Notes: generated from the sequence alone by a model not told the origin. A stretch of 64,000 nucleotides of DNA from Lunularia cruciata (GCA_948567375.1 OX419758.1:46939001-47003000); one strand, 5' to 3'; shown: positions 10,662 to 21,427, counted from the first letter of the stretch. Numbers and translations: made by a program.

Positions 10662-10802
10662 TGTATGTTATGTGGCTCTTCTGGTGGAGCTGCTACTATA
10701 TTAGTGTGTGATAGCTGTTCGAGAGGATGGCATATGGCATGTATGACTCCTCCCCTCACGGTGGTTCCTCAGGGATAATGGTTATGTCCTAGATGTACTT
10801 GA
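10662..10802 (+). pseudogene. C-terminal PHD zinc finger of Pol
   Basis: A C4HC3 PHD pattern: CMLC at 10662, CDSC after 11 residues, GWHMAC, the PPLTVVPQG loop, then WLCPRC. A TAA at 10776-10778 interrupts it just before the Trp; copy 2 has CAA (Gln) there. TGA at 10800-10802 follows the last Cys and is shared with copy 2, so it is probably the true stop of the polyprotein. PHD fingers commonly bind histone H3 tails. In this position it may help steer integration, as chromodomains do in chromoviruses; that role is inferred. Confidence 0.9.
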
Positions 10803-10959
10803 CCTATAGCTAGTTCATTCTTTATATGGTATAGATTGCAGACAGGCAACTAACGATGGGGCTCCATAGCACCCAGCTTCCTGATCTTTGCCCATTAGAG
10901 GGTATACCATATACTTAGAGTAGATGGTTATCTGGAGTTAGAGGGACCTAACCGCCAGC

Positions 10960-10971
10960 TAGGGAGGCAAT
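10960..10971 (+). other. Candidate polypurine tract
   Basis: A purine-rich AGGGAGGCAA directly before TTGTGGCAC at the start of repeat B1. By position it could be the plus-strand primer site. Copy 2 keeps TAAGGGGCAA at 55091-55100. Confidence 0.5.
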
Positions 10972-11076
10972 TGTGGCACTTTAGAGTCTATGTATAACTT
11001 ATGTGTGAGTTGTGCTTCTATAGTGTATGATGTTGACAACGATGTATGTTGTGTAGCGATGTATATACGCACGACA
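10970..11076 (+). repeat. Terminal repeat B1
   Basis: 107 bp, ATTGTGGCAC to ACGACA. It is repeated at 11527-11633 with two mismatches that I can see. It lies directly upstream of A2, separated only by GC (11077-11078). The junction reads GACAGCTGTC, a perfect 10-bp palindrome. Confidence 0.93.
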
Positions 11077-11078
11077 GC

Positions 11079-11527
11079 TGTCACGCCATTTGTAGTTCCA
11101 CATCTAGATGCTTGGACACTGGAGTTCCATTGATAGTAATTAGAGTTATTTCATCAATTTCTCAGAGACTACTTTCCGACGGTTAGATTTTGTGTTTGGG
11201 GTACTGACTTCACGGTGGGGCCCACTGTCACTTTGCACTGTTCACACCGTCAAGTGTGCCGTCAGCGGGACCTTTAGGGTTTTAGTGCTAGCTCAAGTCC
11301 AGGAGGTATATTTTTGAAGTGAGCTCCAGAGAGCTCACTTCTCTGATGTTGAGCCTTCGAGTTCCTGGCTATGGTGGACAGAGGCCGGCGAGCGTCAATT
11401 GGATTCTCTATGCTTGAGTGGATGTGGCTTGACTGTAATCAGTGCCCAGTTGTTGGCAGTTTATAGAGTGACAGATCAAGTACGGATCTGAGTTGAGTTG
11501 AGTTGAGAGTGGTAAGCAATCTGATTA
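11079..11527 (+). repeat. Terminal repeat A2
   Basis: 449 bp, the 3' counterpart of A1 (1755-2203) and identical to it in length. It is sandwiched between B1 and B2 instead of ending the element. Confidence 0.93.
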
Positions 11528-11633
11528 TTGTGGCACTTTAGAGTCTATGTATGACTTATGTGTGAGTTGTGCTTCTATAGTGTATGATGTTGACAACGAT
11601 GTATGTTGTGTAGCGATGAATATACGCACGACA
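11527..11633 (+). repeat. Terminal repeat B2 (3' end)
   Basis: The second copy of the 107-bp B repeat. It begins immediately after A2 (the A at 11527 is shared) and forms the 3' end of the element, GCACGACA. There is no B copy after A1 at the 5' end. Confidence 0.93.
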
Positions 11634-12284
11634 CAATGTTGCTCCATCAAGGAAGATTGTAAACCTCTAGTCCAATCTGACAATAGTGAAGCAAATGGTG
11701 GAAAACCCTCTTGTGCTTGTGGGGATAGACTATCTCTCGTCTACCGCAATAACACCTGGAGAGAAAAGGATCCTCCCTCCACCTCGGTCACATAAGTCTC
11801 CAAAACTGGCCTATCAGCAACCACAAAACAAGAGGAAAGTAGGGGTGCCGAGAGAGCCCAACTACCCAAAAACGCTATAGGTGTCATCTCCTCCATAGAA
11901 AGCAAGCCAACCCCACCACATGAGCTTGGTAGAGCCGTTTTTCTACATGCCAAATCCCCTGTCACACACTCAAAAGTCCTTGGTCCAATAATATCACCGA
12001 AGACTCTCATAATCCTCCTATCAAATGCTCTCAGACGTGCTAGGAAGGATGGTGAGGGGGGAACTGCATGGACGAGGTAGGATGGTCGACGAGCAATACT
12101 GGAAGAGAGTATACCAAATGCAACCTGCGGATCTCCTAGTAATGGAAGGTCATCCACATGGAGAACATCCTCTACAAGGGCAGCGTCCAAGAAGCGTGTG
12201 ACAAAATCCTGCGATGCTACTGGCACTCCAAGAACACAAAGTCCATCTGTGGATGTGATACACCCCTCTGGAAGCTCAAGGTGT
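11634..12284 (-). mobile_element. R2-like non-LTR retrotransposon, copy 1, 5' part
   Basis: The continuation of the minus-strand R2-like copy at 799-1754, encoding the region just after the RT active site (GDIIGPRTFECVTGDLA; SCGGVGLLSMEE). Homology to the copy at 58198-61443 stops at CTCAAGGTGT (about 12284), which marks the 5' truncation. The frame is open from 12226 to the insertion point. Confidence 0.9.
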
Positions 12285-13514
12285 TACTCAACCACCTTAC
12301 TTTTGTTACTCAGCCAGATTCCCTGGTTTTGTTTGATCATTTGATCAACTCGCTTTGGGGTTTTGAATTGTGTGCTACCGTGCTATGAAGATCGTCAGAG
12401 TTGCATGTTTCGATCATGAACTACAGTAACGATAGCACGAGTGCTTTGAACTTGAGGATCTTTACTTCACTATTCGTGCAGTTTGAAAGCTTAGACGATG
12501 CGTTGAGCGCTTTGAACTATAGCATATGCACTCTTATGGAATTTTTATTTTTTTTATCATTGGTTTATGGACTTAATTTTGTTTGATCATTGCCTATTTT
12601 CTTGTGCAAACATTCGTCTTTGGGACATTGCCAAAATATCAAACACATGGTGGTATCTCAAGAGCTTGCTTTGATGCTGCTATGGGCATTATAGTAGGGT
12701 TGCAGGTAAGTAAAATATTGTGAAGTTTTGTAGAAAGATGTCACTCGAGTATTTGATAATTTGAATGAGTACGAGTATTCTATGGAAACCCACTTATCGG
12801 ATGACCTTTGAACTTCTCGTATCATGCCTGACTCTAGGATAGACAAATGAAGCTTTGCATTACGTATTCTCTGCTCGCTGCATGATTTCGTTGAAATGAC
12901 AGAGTGGCAAGTCGTATATTGCCGTTCTGAACCTTATATAACGTAGAGAAGCCTCGAATGGAGTTACTTCAAAGATGTACCTTGTTTTTCATAGCCGTTG
13001 GTACTTGATACTTGGTGGATGTAGACAAGTTGAAAGGGGAGTATGGATAATATGGTTAAATGCCATGTGCGACTTTGTATGACATGTCATATTCTATTCT
13101 AGAGAAGATCTAATATCTGATAATATTTTCTAATTCTAACTTCTTCATTGATTTCATCCGGTTACAGGTCAAGGAAACTGATTACAACACTAAAGATGGT
13201 TCATGCATATGCGACCATAGCCAAATAACCGATCTTGTGGATGCACACGTCAAAGGCTTCGAGACATGTTGGGATAAGAAGTGTCACTATTTATTTATAA
13301 TGTTGGTACTTGAGAAGCGTACGGTTGATTTTTGTTGTCAATTTAGGAGAAATTTTGTTGAACAGTGAGAAACAGTGAGCTGGTTTTGAGTACAGGAGTC
13401 TCTTTCCCGAATATCTGTTGTTTGAATTGCTCTACATTTGCCATGCTTAAGGGATTTCAGTCCGAGAATTTGGGTTTAGTTTAGTTTGAGTCAATTTCCA
13501 TTATAGTTTCCCGA
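12285..13514 (+). other. Unassigned region with a possible exon pair
   Basis: No transposon homology recognised. A possible coding segment ends in GGGTTGCAG at about 12705, followed by a GTAAGT donor. A TTACAG acceptor at about 13168 precedes a segment reading VKETDYNTKDGSCIC...FETCWDKK. The two segments join in phase (HGGISRACFDAAMGIIVGLQ to VKETDY). I recognise no family and found no start, so this may be a gene remnant or chance. Confidence 0.3.
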
Positions 13515-15295
13515 TCATTTATTCTCCTCTCTTTCTTTCTCAAGAGAGGGGGTTAAGATAGTAAAGAGATTTAGATCTTCAATCTCTTAATATTGAGATG
13601 GTTTTTCTCTTAATATTGGTTTTCATTTCTTCTTAATATTGAAATACCTTCATTTTCTCTTAATATCGAAATGGTTTCATTTTTTCCTTAGTTTTTCATT
13701 TTCTCTTAATTTTGATTTCAGTTTCTCTTAATTTTTTATTTCATTTCTGCTTAATCTTTTCTTTCATTTTTTCTTAATTTTAATTTCATTTTCTCTTAAT
13801 TTTGATTTCAGTTTCTCTTAATTTTTTATTTCATTTTCGCTTAATCTTTTCTTTCATTTTTTCTTACTTTTAATTTCTTTCTCTTAATTTTGATTTCAGT
13901 TTCTCTTAATTTTTTATTTAATTTTTTCTTAATTTTAATTTCTCTCTCTTAATTTTGATTTCAATTTCTCTTAATCTTTTATTTCATTTCTGCTTAATCT
14001 TTTCTTTCATTTTTTCTTAATTTTAGTTTCTTTTTCTTAATTTTGATTTCAGTTTCTTTTAATCTTTTATTTAATTTTCTCTTTATCTTGGCTTCATTTT
14101 CTCTTCATCGTTAATCTTTTATTTCATTTTTGCTTAATCTTTTCTTTCATTTTTTCTTAATTTTAATTTCTTTTTCTTAATTTTGATTTCAGTTTCTCTT
14201 AATCTTTTATTTAATTTTCTCTTAATCTTTCATTTAATTTTCTCTTTATCTTGGCTTCATTTTCTCTTTATCGTTTACTTCATTTTCTCTTAATTTTGGT
14301 TTCATTTTCTCTTTATCGTTTACTTCATTTTCTCTTCATTTTCTCTTTATCGTTTACTTCATTTTCTCTTAATTTTGGCTTCATTTTCTCTTCATCGTCG
14401 TTAATCTTTTATTTCATTTTTGCTTAATCTTTTCTTTCATTTTTTCTAAATTTTAATTTCTTTTTCAATTTTGGCTTCATTTTCTCTTAATCGTTTACTT
14501 CATTTTCTCTTAATTTTGGCTTCATTTTCTCTTCACCGTCGTTAATTTTTTATTTCATTTTTGCTTAATCTTTTCTTTCATTTTTTCTTAATTTTAATTT
14601 CTTTTTCAATTTTGGCTTCATTTTCTCTTAATCGTTTACTTCATTTTCTCTTAATTTTGGCTTCATTTTCTCTTCATCGTCGTTAATCTTTTATTTCATT
14701 TTTGCTTCATTTTCTCTTAATTTTGGCTTCATTTTCTCTTCATCGTCGTTAATCTTTTATTTCATTTTTGCTTAATCTTTTCTTTCATTTTTTCTTAATT
14801 TTAATTTCTTTTTCTTAATTTTGATTTCAGTTTCTCTTAATCTTTTATTTAATTTTCTCTTTATCTTGGCTTCATTTTCTCTTTATCGTTTACTTCATTT
14901 TCTCTTAATTTTGGCTTCATTTTCTCTTTTATTTAATTTTCTCTTTATCTTGGCTTCATTTTCTCTTAATTTTGGCTTCATTTTCTCTTCATCGTTTACT
15001 TCATTTTCTCTTTAATGTTGAGAAGGCTTCATTTTCTCGGTTTCATTTTCTCTTCATCTTTTACTTTATTTTCTCTTAATGTTGAGAAGATTTCATTTTC
15101 TCTTAATGTCGAGGAGACTTCATTTTCTCTTCATCTTTTATTTCATTTTCTCTTCAGAAAATGAAGCCTTCTCTATATTGAGAGAAAATGAGAAGACTTC
15201 ATTTTCTCTTTTTATTTCATTCTCTCTTAATTTTTTATTTCATTTTCTCTTCATCTTAATTTCAGTTCAAATATTTTCTTCATTTTCCTTAATAT
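13515..15295. repeat. Pyrimidine-rich degenerate minisatellite
   Basis: About 1.8 kb built from variants of TTCATTTTCTCTTAATTTT, TTTGGCTTCATTTTCTC and CATCGTCGTTAATC. One strand is almost wholly C/T. Larger blocks recur, for example around 14390-14520, 14520-14660 and 14680-14760. Open frames inside it only reflect the repeat and are not genes. It ends about 220 bp beyond the stop codon of the SDR gene. Confidence 0.9.
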
Positions 15296-15514
15296 TGAGA
15301 TGTACAGAGCGCTAGATAGTGATTGGAATTAATCATTCATATGTCAAAATTTTGGAGGAGGGAAGTGTAGAATGTATTGCACAAATTGACACTATAGAGT
15401 AATAAAAATTCCACTAAGCGAAAATTCCAAATACGCGGAGGCATTATACTTATGAATAGCTTAGATACAGGTGTCACCTCCTATTATTTTGAAACTCATC
15501 ATATGACTAACGAA

Positions 15515-18500
15515 TTACTTTGCCTTCTGCTCCATACTCTCAGTGTATAATCCTGTATCTCTTGTTTTGTCGATGATTGTTTTGCTTAGCGGAGGCTTCC
15601 CATCCCTGGGCAAAAACAGCATTCTGTAATTCCAATCTAATATCTCTGGTGTCAGAATACGATATGGAAGAAAAGCGTAATACCAGAATGGCGCAGCCAC
15701 ATATCGTTTTCTCCTCTCCGCACCCGATACAATGGATTTAGCACATTCTGTGACACTGAGTACTGGGGCTGGACCTACATGTTCCTGAGCAAGGGTCAAA
15801 ACACAATTAGTGTCATTCTCCTAAGGAAAATCGGAGAGATAGTCTTGAAGCTCTCTTCTCCTCGTGCACGCAGTGAGGACGCGTGCACGAGGATGAATGA
15901 AGCCAAGTTAGTACGCGACCTAGTAAGGAAATTTGTCACGGAACAACTGACATTTGATTTTTCTGAAAGTGTAACATCTTCGCATCAGAACTACATAATA
16001 TTTGCACTCGTACCTACATAGTGTTCCAGTCGAATTAATACTCGTAGGCAATACAAAGATGGTATGCGGATGTAACAAGCGTTTTGCCAAAACATGTTGT
16101 TCAAGGTTTTCTTCATCCAAACTTACATCACGCTGATTTTGTTTCAAGCTTGCATCAGCATCGTCTGCGATGAACTTTCCTCGTGTCAATTCACTTTCAA
16201 CCCAGCCTGGTGTAGCAATGGTGATTCCTACGGCAGAACCAACTTCCACTCGCAGAGTTTCGAAGAATTGGAAGGTAGCTGCCTTCCCAGCCTGCAAGTA
16301 ATTGAGTTCAATCTCAGCAAACTTCACACCAGCTTCAAATCCTAAATTCCGCTGTACACGTAAAACTACCAGCCAGTAACCAAACTTCACGTATTCACTA
16401 TACACGTAAAGACAACTAGGCTCCCTTACACGATTCTACATTGCATATTATCATTATGATTATGCTATTATCATACTTGGCTATTGTATTGTTGGAACAC
16501 CTAATGTTCCAATATAAATCTCAAAAATGGATTGGGACAGGAACAGGAATTATCAAGAGGAGAAAGATTGAACAAGCAGATATGATCTCACATTTGCATC
16601 TGGACAGGAACCGTCCCCACAAAGATGAAGACGAAAGGGAGACCGTCTTCTTTGGATCGGAAAAGTTTAATGAGAATATAAGGCAATGGTACTCGGGTAC
16701 ATGCTGCTTCCAGAGTAGATAAAGTGAACAGAGATGATTTCGGCGTAAATATTTGAAATTCAAGCCCCTCAAAATTCTGGATCCATAGATTTTCCACCCA
16801 AGCTAAATAAAGAGAGGAACAACACATACGCGCAGGAGGTATGCACCAACTCCGTAGGCTAAGAAACTAGTATGTTTAGTGGAATAGAACTCGTCCTTTA
16901 TACAAGAACACAACTGCACTGAAAGCATGTGACCAAAATAGAGTTGTACAAAGGTTAAGTTGTTCACATTGTACAAAGTTTGCCGCGGATACGGTAGCCA
17001 CGATGCCACAGACCCAATAACAACAATTCTGCCTTTACTTCGACGAAGGTAAGGGAGTGCATAGTGCGTGGGATGCACACATCCCCAGAACAAGCTGTCC
17101 TGTTGGGTAGGATATCATCATACAAGCGATAGGACACGAGCTAACCGTTAGTGACAATTCAAAGGCGTTAGTACACGGCCTAAAGACCATATTTTACTTA
17201 AGAAGCTTACAAATAAGATTTACATACTACATTAGATGAATTGATGAACCAAATACTCGACGCAGAGAAGATGCTTCACATGCGAGCAGTAGAACAGCCG
17301 TCTTAACAGTATTCCAAAAGCTCAGCAACAAGACACGATCTGTCCTCCTGAGACACGATCTGTCCTCCTGAGTCTAACTCCTCCTAGGTAAATAACAAAT
17401 GACGGGTGAACGGCCACTTACGATGACAACCGGCCAGCCCTTAGTATCCTGTGCCTCCTCAAACAAGAAACTATTCGCCACTCCAGCATTTAAGACCAAA
17501 TGATCCACTGAAAGCACCAACAAAACATCAACTTTCTTACAGAGTCATGTCGGAACTTCCCTGTTACCAGTTCATCACAGTTCATTACATGATGAAGATG
17601 AAACTTCTTCCGAAACGGAAAAAGTTTCGTAGAGTCTTGAGACATCTTCATCACCAATTCACAATGATCTTTCACAGTTAGAACTGGCAAAAGAAGGCTA
17701 GAATGGTGGAAGAGAAACTGGATGTACGTTCAGGACACGGTTACATTTACATCGAAGATTGTTTGATCAAATCAGATTGCTTTTAGTTTTAGTTTTACTT
17801 GGTTCATGAGAGGTGCCTATCTCAAGTTCCATATACAGGAGCTACTTACATCCTCCAAAGCGATTCACCGCCGCATCGATAAGACTGTGGCATTCCTCTT
17901 GCTGCGTCACATCCGCTGTGACTACAAAAGTTTCAGCTGCACCAAGGGACTTTGCACGTTCCGCAACTTCATTTAACAAGCCCTCACGTCTCGCGGAAAG
18001 GACCAATTTGGCTCCTCGCTTCGCATACTGATACGCTAGGTGCTACTCAACAGGAAACGAGAAACAACATCAGAGAATGGCACCATGAACTGAATCCCGA
18101 GGTTTCATGCATGGTCTTACTCGATTACGGACACCCTCAGGAAGACATACAGCTGATGAAGCTTCGCTTAATTTCATTGCAACTTTTATGTCATTTTAGA
18201 AGATCATTCCACTCCAAACAGAACCTAGCTGCATCTAGAAAAAGACAACTGTAATGCCCTGCACAATCCGTGTTGTAGTTTAATTCCACTAAACTTGGTG
18301 CTGAACTTGATAACTTTTACGTCCTGCAGCATACACAGTCCATCACTGCACTGGAGTCAAGGCATGAATTCGTGTAGCAGGATCCTCTATTTGTATACGT
18401 CGTCAATTCAAAATTATGTATTGTATTACAGGTAAGAAGTGAAGATCTCACCTCACCGATCCCGGACGACGCTCCGGTGATGACGACAACCTTACCACGC

Positions 18501-18634
18501 AATTGTTCTTTCTTGAACATATGAACAGCCCAGTCAATGATTTTCACAATTGCAATAAGAGGCCATGTCACTATCAGCACAATCGTAAGCGCGGGCGGTA
18601 ACACAAGGTCCAAAACAGTGTGTATCAACTCCAT
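15515..18634 (-). CDS. Short-chain dehydrogenase/reductase, 11-beta-hydroxysteroid-dehydrogenase-like
   Basis: A complete host gene encoding 342 residues. Exons on the minus strand are 18634-18452, 18042-17850, 17507-17422, 17099-16968, 16291-16127 and 15784-15515 (stop TAA). All introns are GT-AG, 322-676 bp, and exon phases join cleanly. The N-terminus (residues 8-33) is a hydrophobic membrane anchor with a Pro-Pro pair, as in plant HSD/steroleosin-like proteins. The NAD(P) motif TGASSGIG is at 53-60, the structural NAG at about 142-144, and the catalytic Ser lies in VIGSVASW. The catalytic YNAGK is split across exons 4 and 5. PGW follows as expected. The predicted activity is NAD(P)-dependent oxidation or reduction of a sterol-like hydroxyl at the ER or oil-body surface; the substrate is unknown. 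No inactivating change was seen. It is the only intact host gene in the window. Confidence 0.93.
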
Positions 18635-18885
18635 GATAGTAAGTGGTACAGTGAAGGAAGTGTATGAATCGGGTAAAATACTATTCAGAGCAACATTCAA
18701 GTGTGTAGAGTCTCGACTCGACCAGGCCTTTATTTACCTCCGCGAGTTTGATGAAAGATGCCCGCAAATCTATGCATACTGACGCGTGTACATTCGGAGC
18801 CGGCAAACTATGAGCACCCACTTCCTGCGTAGTGACACATGATTGTAATGACAATCACTATGGTGACGATAGATTAACATGCACC

Positions 18886-18898
18886 AGCCATATATAAG
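18886..18898 (-). promoter_or_regulatory. Candidate TATA box for the SDR gene
   Basis: CTTATATATGG on the minus strand, about 255 bp upstream of the start codon. The distance suits a promoter with a leader of roughly 220 bases. In AT-rich DNA this could be chance. Confidence 0.35.
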
Positions 18899-19792
18899 CA
18901 CGAGTCTTTTACGTCCAAATGTCTAGATAAAGAAAAAATATAAGTGAGTGGCATTTACAGAAGCACACATGTGGCTTCCTCAAGTAGTACGAGGACTTCT
19001 TCTTTGTTGTTGATATATCTCATGAGTATGCATTTCGATTTCTAATTCAGGAGAAAAATATAATAAATTTATACTTTTCTACTTTAGTTCAGCTTAGTTC
19101 AGTTCAGCTTACTTAAGTTCACACAAGTACATATAGTTCAGCTTACTCAAGCCACAATAAAAGAAACCGTCATCGTTTGGAAAATCCTTGAGTGTAATCT
19201 CAACGTATTCAAGGGAGTCATTGACATAATTTAGAGAAAGAAACAAGTAGTTTAGTTTTTCAATCATGAAATAAAAAAAAAGATATATAAAAAGCTTGAA
19301 AGTGATTGTAAGTTACTCTACTCTACTCACGAATGAATTTGTAGAAATGATCCCCGTCAACCTCAATCCAGGCTAATCCAAACTATATGGATAAAGATGG
19401 AAGTTAGACAATTAGATTTGAACATCGGGATGGTTAGTTTATATCATTTGGCATTTGAAATTGGAATTGGATTACTTTCCATGATAAATCAAACTGAGAT
19501 ATATTTAGGATAACAGACTATTTCAGTAAAATTATTTCATTAGACAAAGAAATAATCTCTGGTAGCATATAGAACTGGAAATTATGAAGGTAGAAAAGAA
19601 CATAAAACATCTATAAAGGTTAAATAAATAAATTATTATGTTGGATAATAGTTTTAATTTAATATGCTAAATTTTTTGCATCGGTGAACATCTCAAGGTA
19701 GTATACTAAATATTAATCTAAAAAATAATCTTATTACATGTTTTATAGATATAAAGATTTGAAAAATATTAAATATAATGAATATTACATAG

Positions 19793-19824
<32 letters not shown>

Positions 19825-21427
19825 TTAATCTTAATATTTATTCTTATTCGTATTGTTAAATTGAACCACTGTTTTGTTAAGAAAAAAACACCTTGTTTTA
19901 ATTTTAATGATACCCGCAGACAGGCCCAGTGTGATTTTTGTGATTTCCTGCCGGACATAATCGCTGTATGGGTTGTTTTAGTAAAGGGCGGATAGATTTA
20001 ACAGTAACCTAATTCTTATCAACTTAGAATCAAACTAGAATTTTTCCTAAAATTAAATTGTTTTATGTTTCCGATCTTAGTATGTACAAGAAAGTCAAAT
20101 GATATTTATCTTAGCACTAGAGTATATTGATAAACTTAGTAATAACTTTTGCTCTTAATTTCCAAAATTAGTCTTACGAGCATTTTTCTATTTCAATCTG
20201 AAATGGATCAACAATAATTCAAATTTCAGTTTCTAAACATGATCTTTTTTAATACATTAAATATAATTTTTTTTATGTATAAAGCATCAAATAACTAGTG
20301 CATTGACCATTTTACCCATGACAATGATGCACAATCACGGCAATGATGCACATAATGAACAACTATTTCTCATTTATTGGACCAAGTGCCCTTCCATTTA
20401 TAAGGAATCTTCGTACTAAATTCTTCACCTTAGAAATGTCAAGCATTATACTTTCTATTTAATATTCCAAAAGCATAGATTGTATCTATGGACATGAATT
20501 TTCACTTCAGCTTATTCAATAAAATCTCTAGCTAAAATAGTTTGTAATTTTTAAAATAGTAAAGATTCTCATATGTTTGACATAGGCCTTATTTCAAGAT
20601 TTATGCTTGTTTATAATCATCTTCACACTTTGTTTTATCTTGCTTTTGTAACCCACTCCATGTACCTCTTTGGAACTTGAAATAATGTTTGCAATTTCTC
20701 TAATTGTTATGACTTGTTCTATGTCTTCATACTCTTTCTCTATATTTGCCTCTAATGCACATCAAGAATAATCTCAAGAATTATGCGAACATAATTCTTG
20801 AGATCTAGAAGTAACTTGGTGTACTTTGGAGTCAGGTCAAGTATAGATTTAGGTTCATAGGAAGGTAATATATAAAGAAGTTTTTTTTGGAATTAAGATA
20901 TTTCTTCTTTTGTAGCAAGGCATACTATCACTCTCTCTCACTTTGAATTCTAAAATTTTACCTTGAAATGAAAAGAAAATGGCAATAAGGATGATAAATT
21001 TTTATTTTAAAAAATTAATTCTAAAAGTAAGATATATAATACACAACCTCTTATATAAAAGAAATACCTATTCTCATTCTTTCTACCTAAGGATCACAAC
21101 CAAAGAGCTATATTAGTAGAGTAAAATCTCTCTTGATTAGTACTCTATATAACTTCAAGAACAATCCACCAATTAGCTCATGAGTATTGAAAATGGAAAT
21201 ATAAGCTCAAAGACTCCAAGAGTTAAAAAGGTATAAAACATAATGCAAGTCACAAATCTAAAACAAAATAATAGTCATAAATCTAGGGAATTAAGGATAA
21301 TACAAGGAAAACCATACAAATACACATATGTAAGCACTTGTCTTAAAACTAACATGAGTATAACTGTGAGAAAGAAATCTCAATAATGATTAAAATACCC
21401 TTAGTAACAAGATCGATCATGCAAGAC
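18899..21427. other. AT-rich intergenic DNA
   Basis: About 2.5 kb upstream of the SDR gene with no recognisable gene or element. It contains a short (AT) run at about 19792-19820 and many poly-A/T stretches. It may include distal promoter sequence of the SDR gene. Confidence 0.5.

Larger units (their letters stand above)
1755..11633 (+). mobile_element. Ty3/gypsy-like retroelement with embedded DNA methyltransferase and PHD finger, copy 1
   Basis: A 9,879-bp plus-strand element inserted in R2-like copy 1. It starts TGTCACGCC and ends GCACGACA, giving TGTC/GACA ends. It is flanked by CACT (1751-1754) and CAAT (11634-11637), an imperfect 4-bp target duplication. The domain order is leader, gag with two zinc knuckles, aspartic protease, C5-DNA methyltransferase, RT (YIDD), RNase H, D,D35E integrase and a C-terminal PHD finger. 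Terminal repeats are A1 (1755-2203) and B1-A2-B2 (10970-11633). The frame is broken by many nonsense codons and a few indels, so it cannot be autonomous now. A1 and A2 differ at roughly 30 of 449 positions by eye, so it is not recent. Confidence 0.92.

Noticed and set aside
10970-11527. Ordinary 558-bp LTR made of B1 plus A2
   Set aside because: The 5' end of the element has no B next to A1, and an extra B lies beyond A2. Both copies agree, so a plain LTR pair does not explain the data.
1755-11633. Tyrosine-recombinase (DIRS/Ngaro) element, suggested by the split direct repeats
   Set aside because: No tyrosine recombinase motif was found and a D,D35E integrase with HHCC finger is present. 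The layout resembles Ngaro but the enzymes are Ty3-type.
13515-15315. Phe/Ser/Leu-rich frames in the pyrimidine tract (for example 14821-15015 and 15079-15315)
   Set aside because: Composition artefact of the TTTCATTTTCTC repeats; no start context or domain.
18537-18782. Plus-strand frame opposite exon 1 of the SDR gene
   Set aside because: A shadow of the real exon; the minus strand has the dehydrogenase motifs and splice sites.
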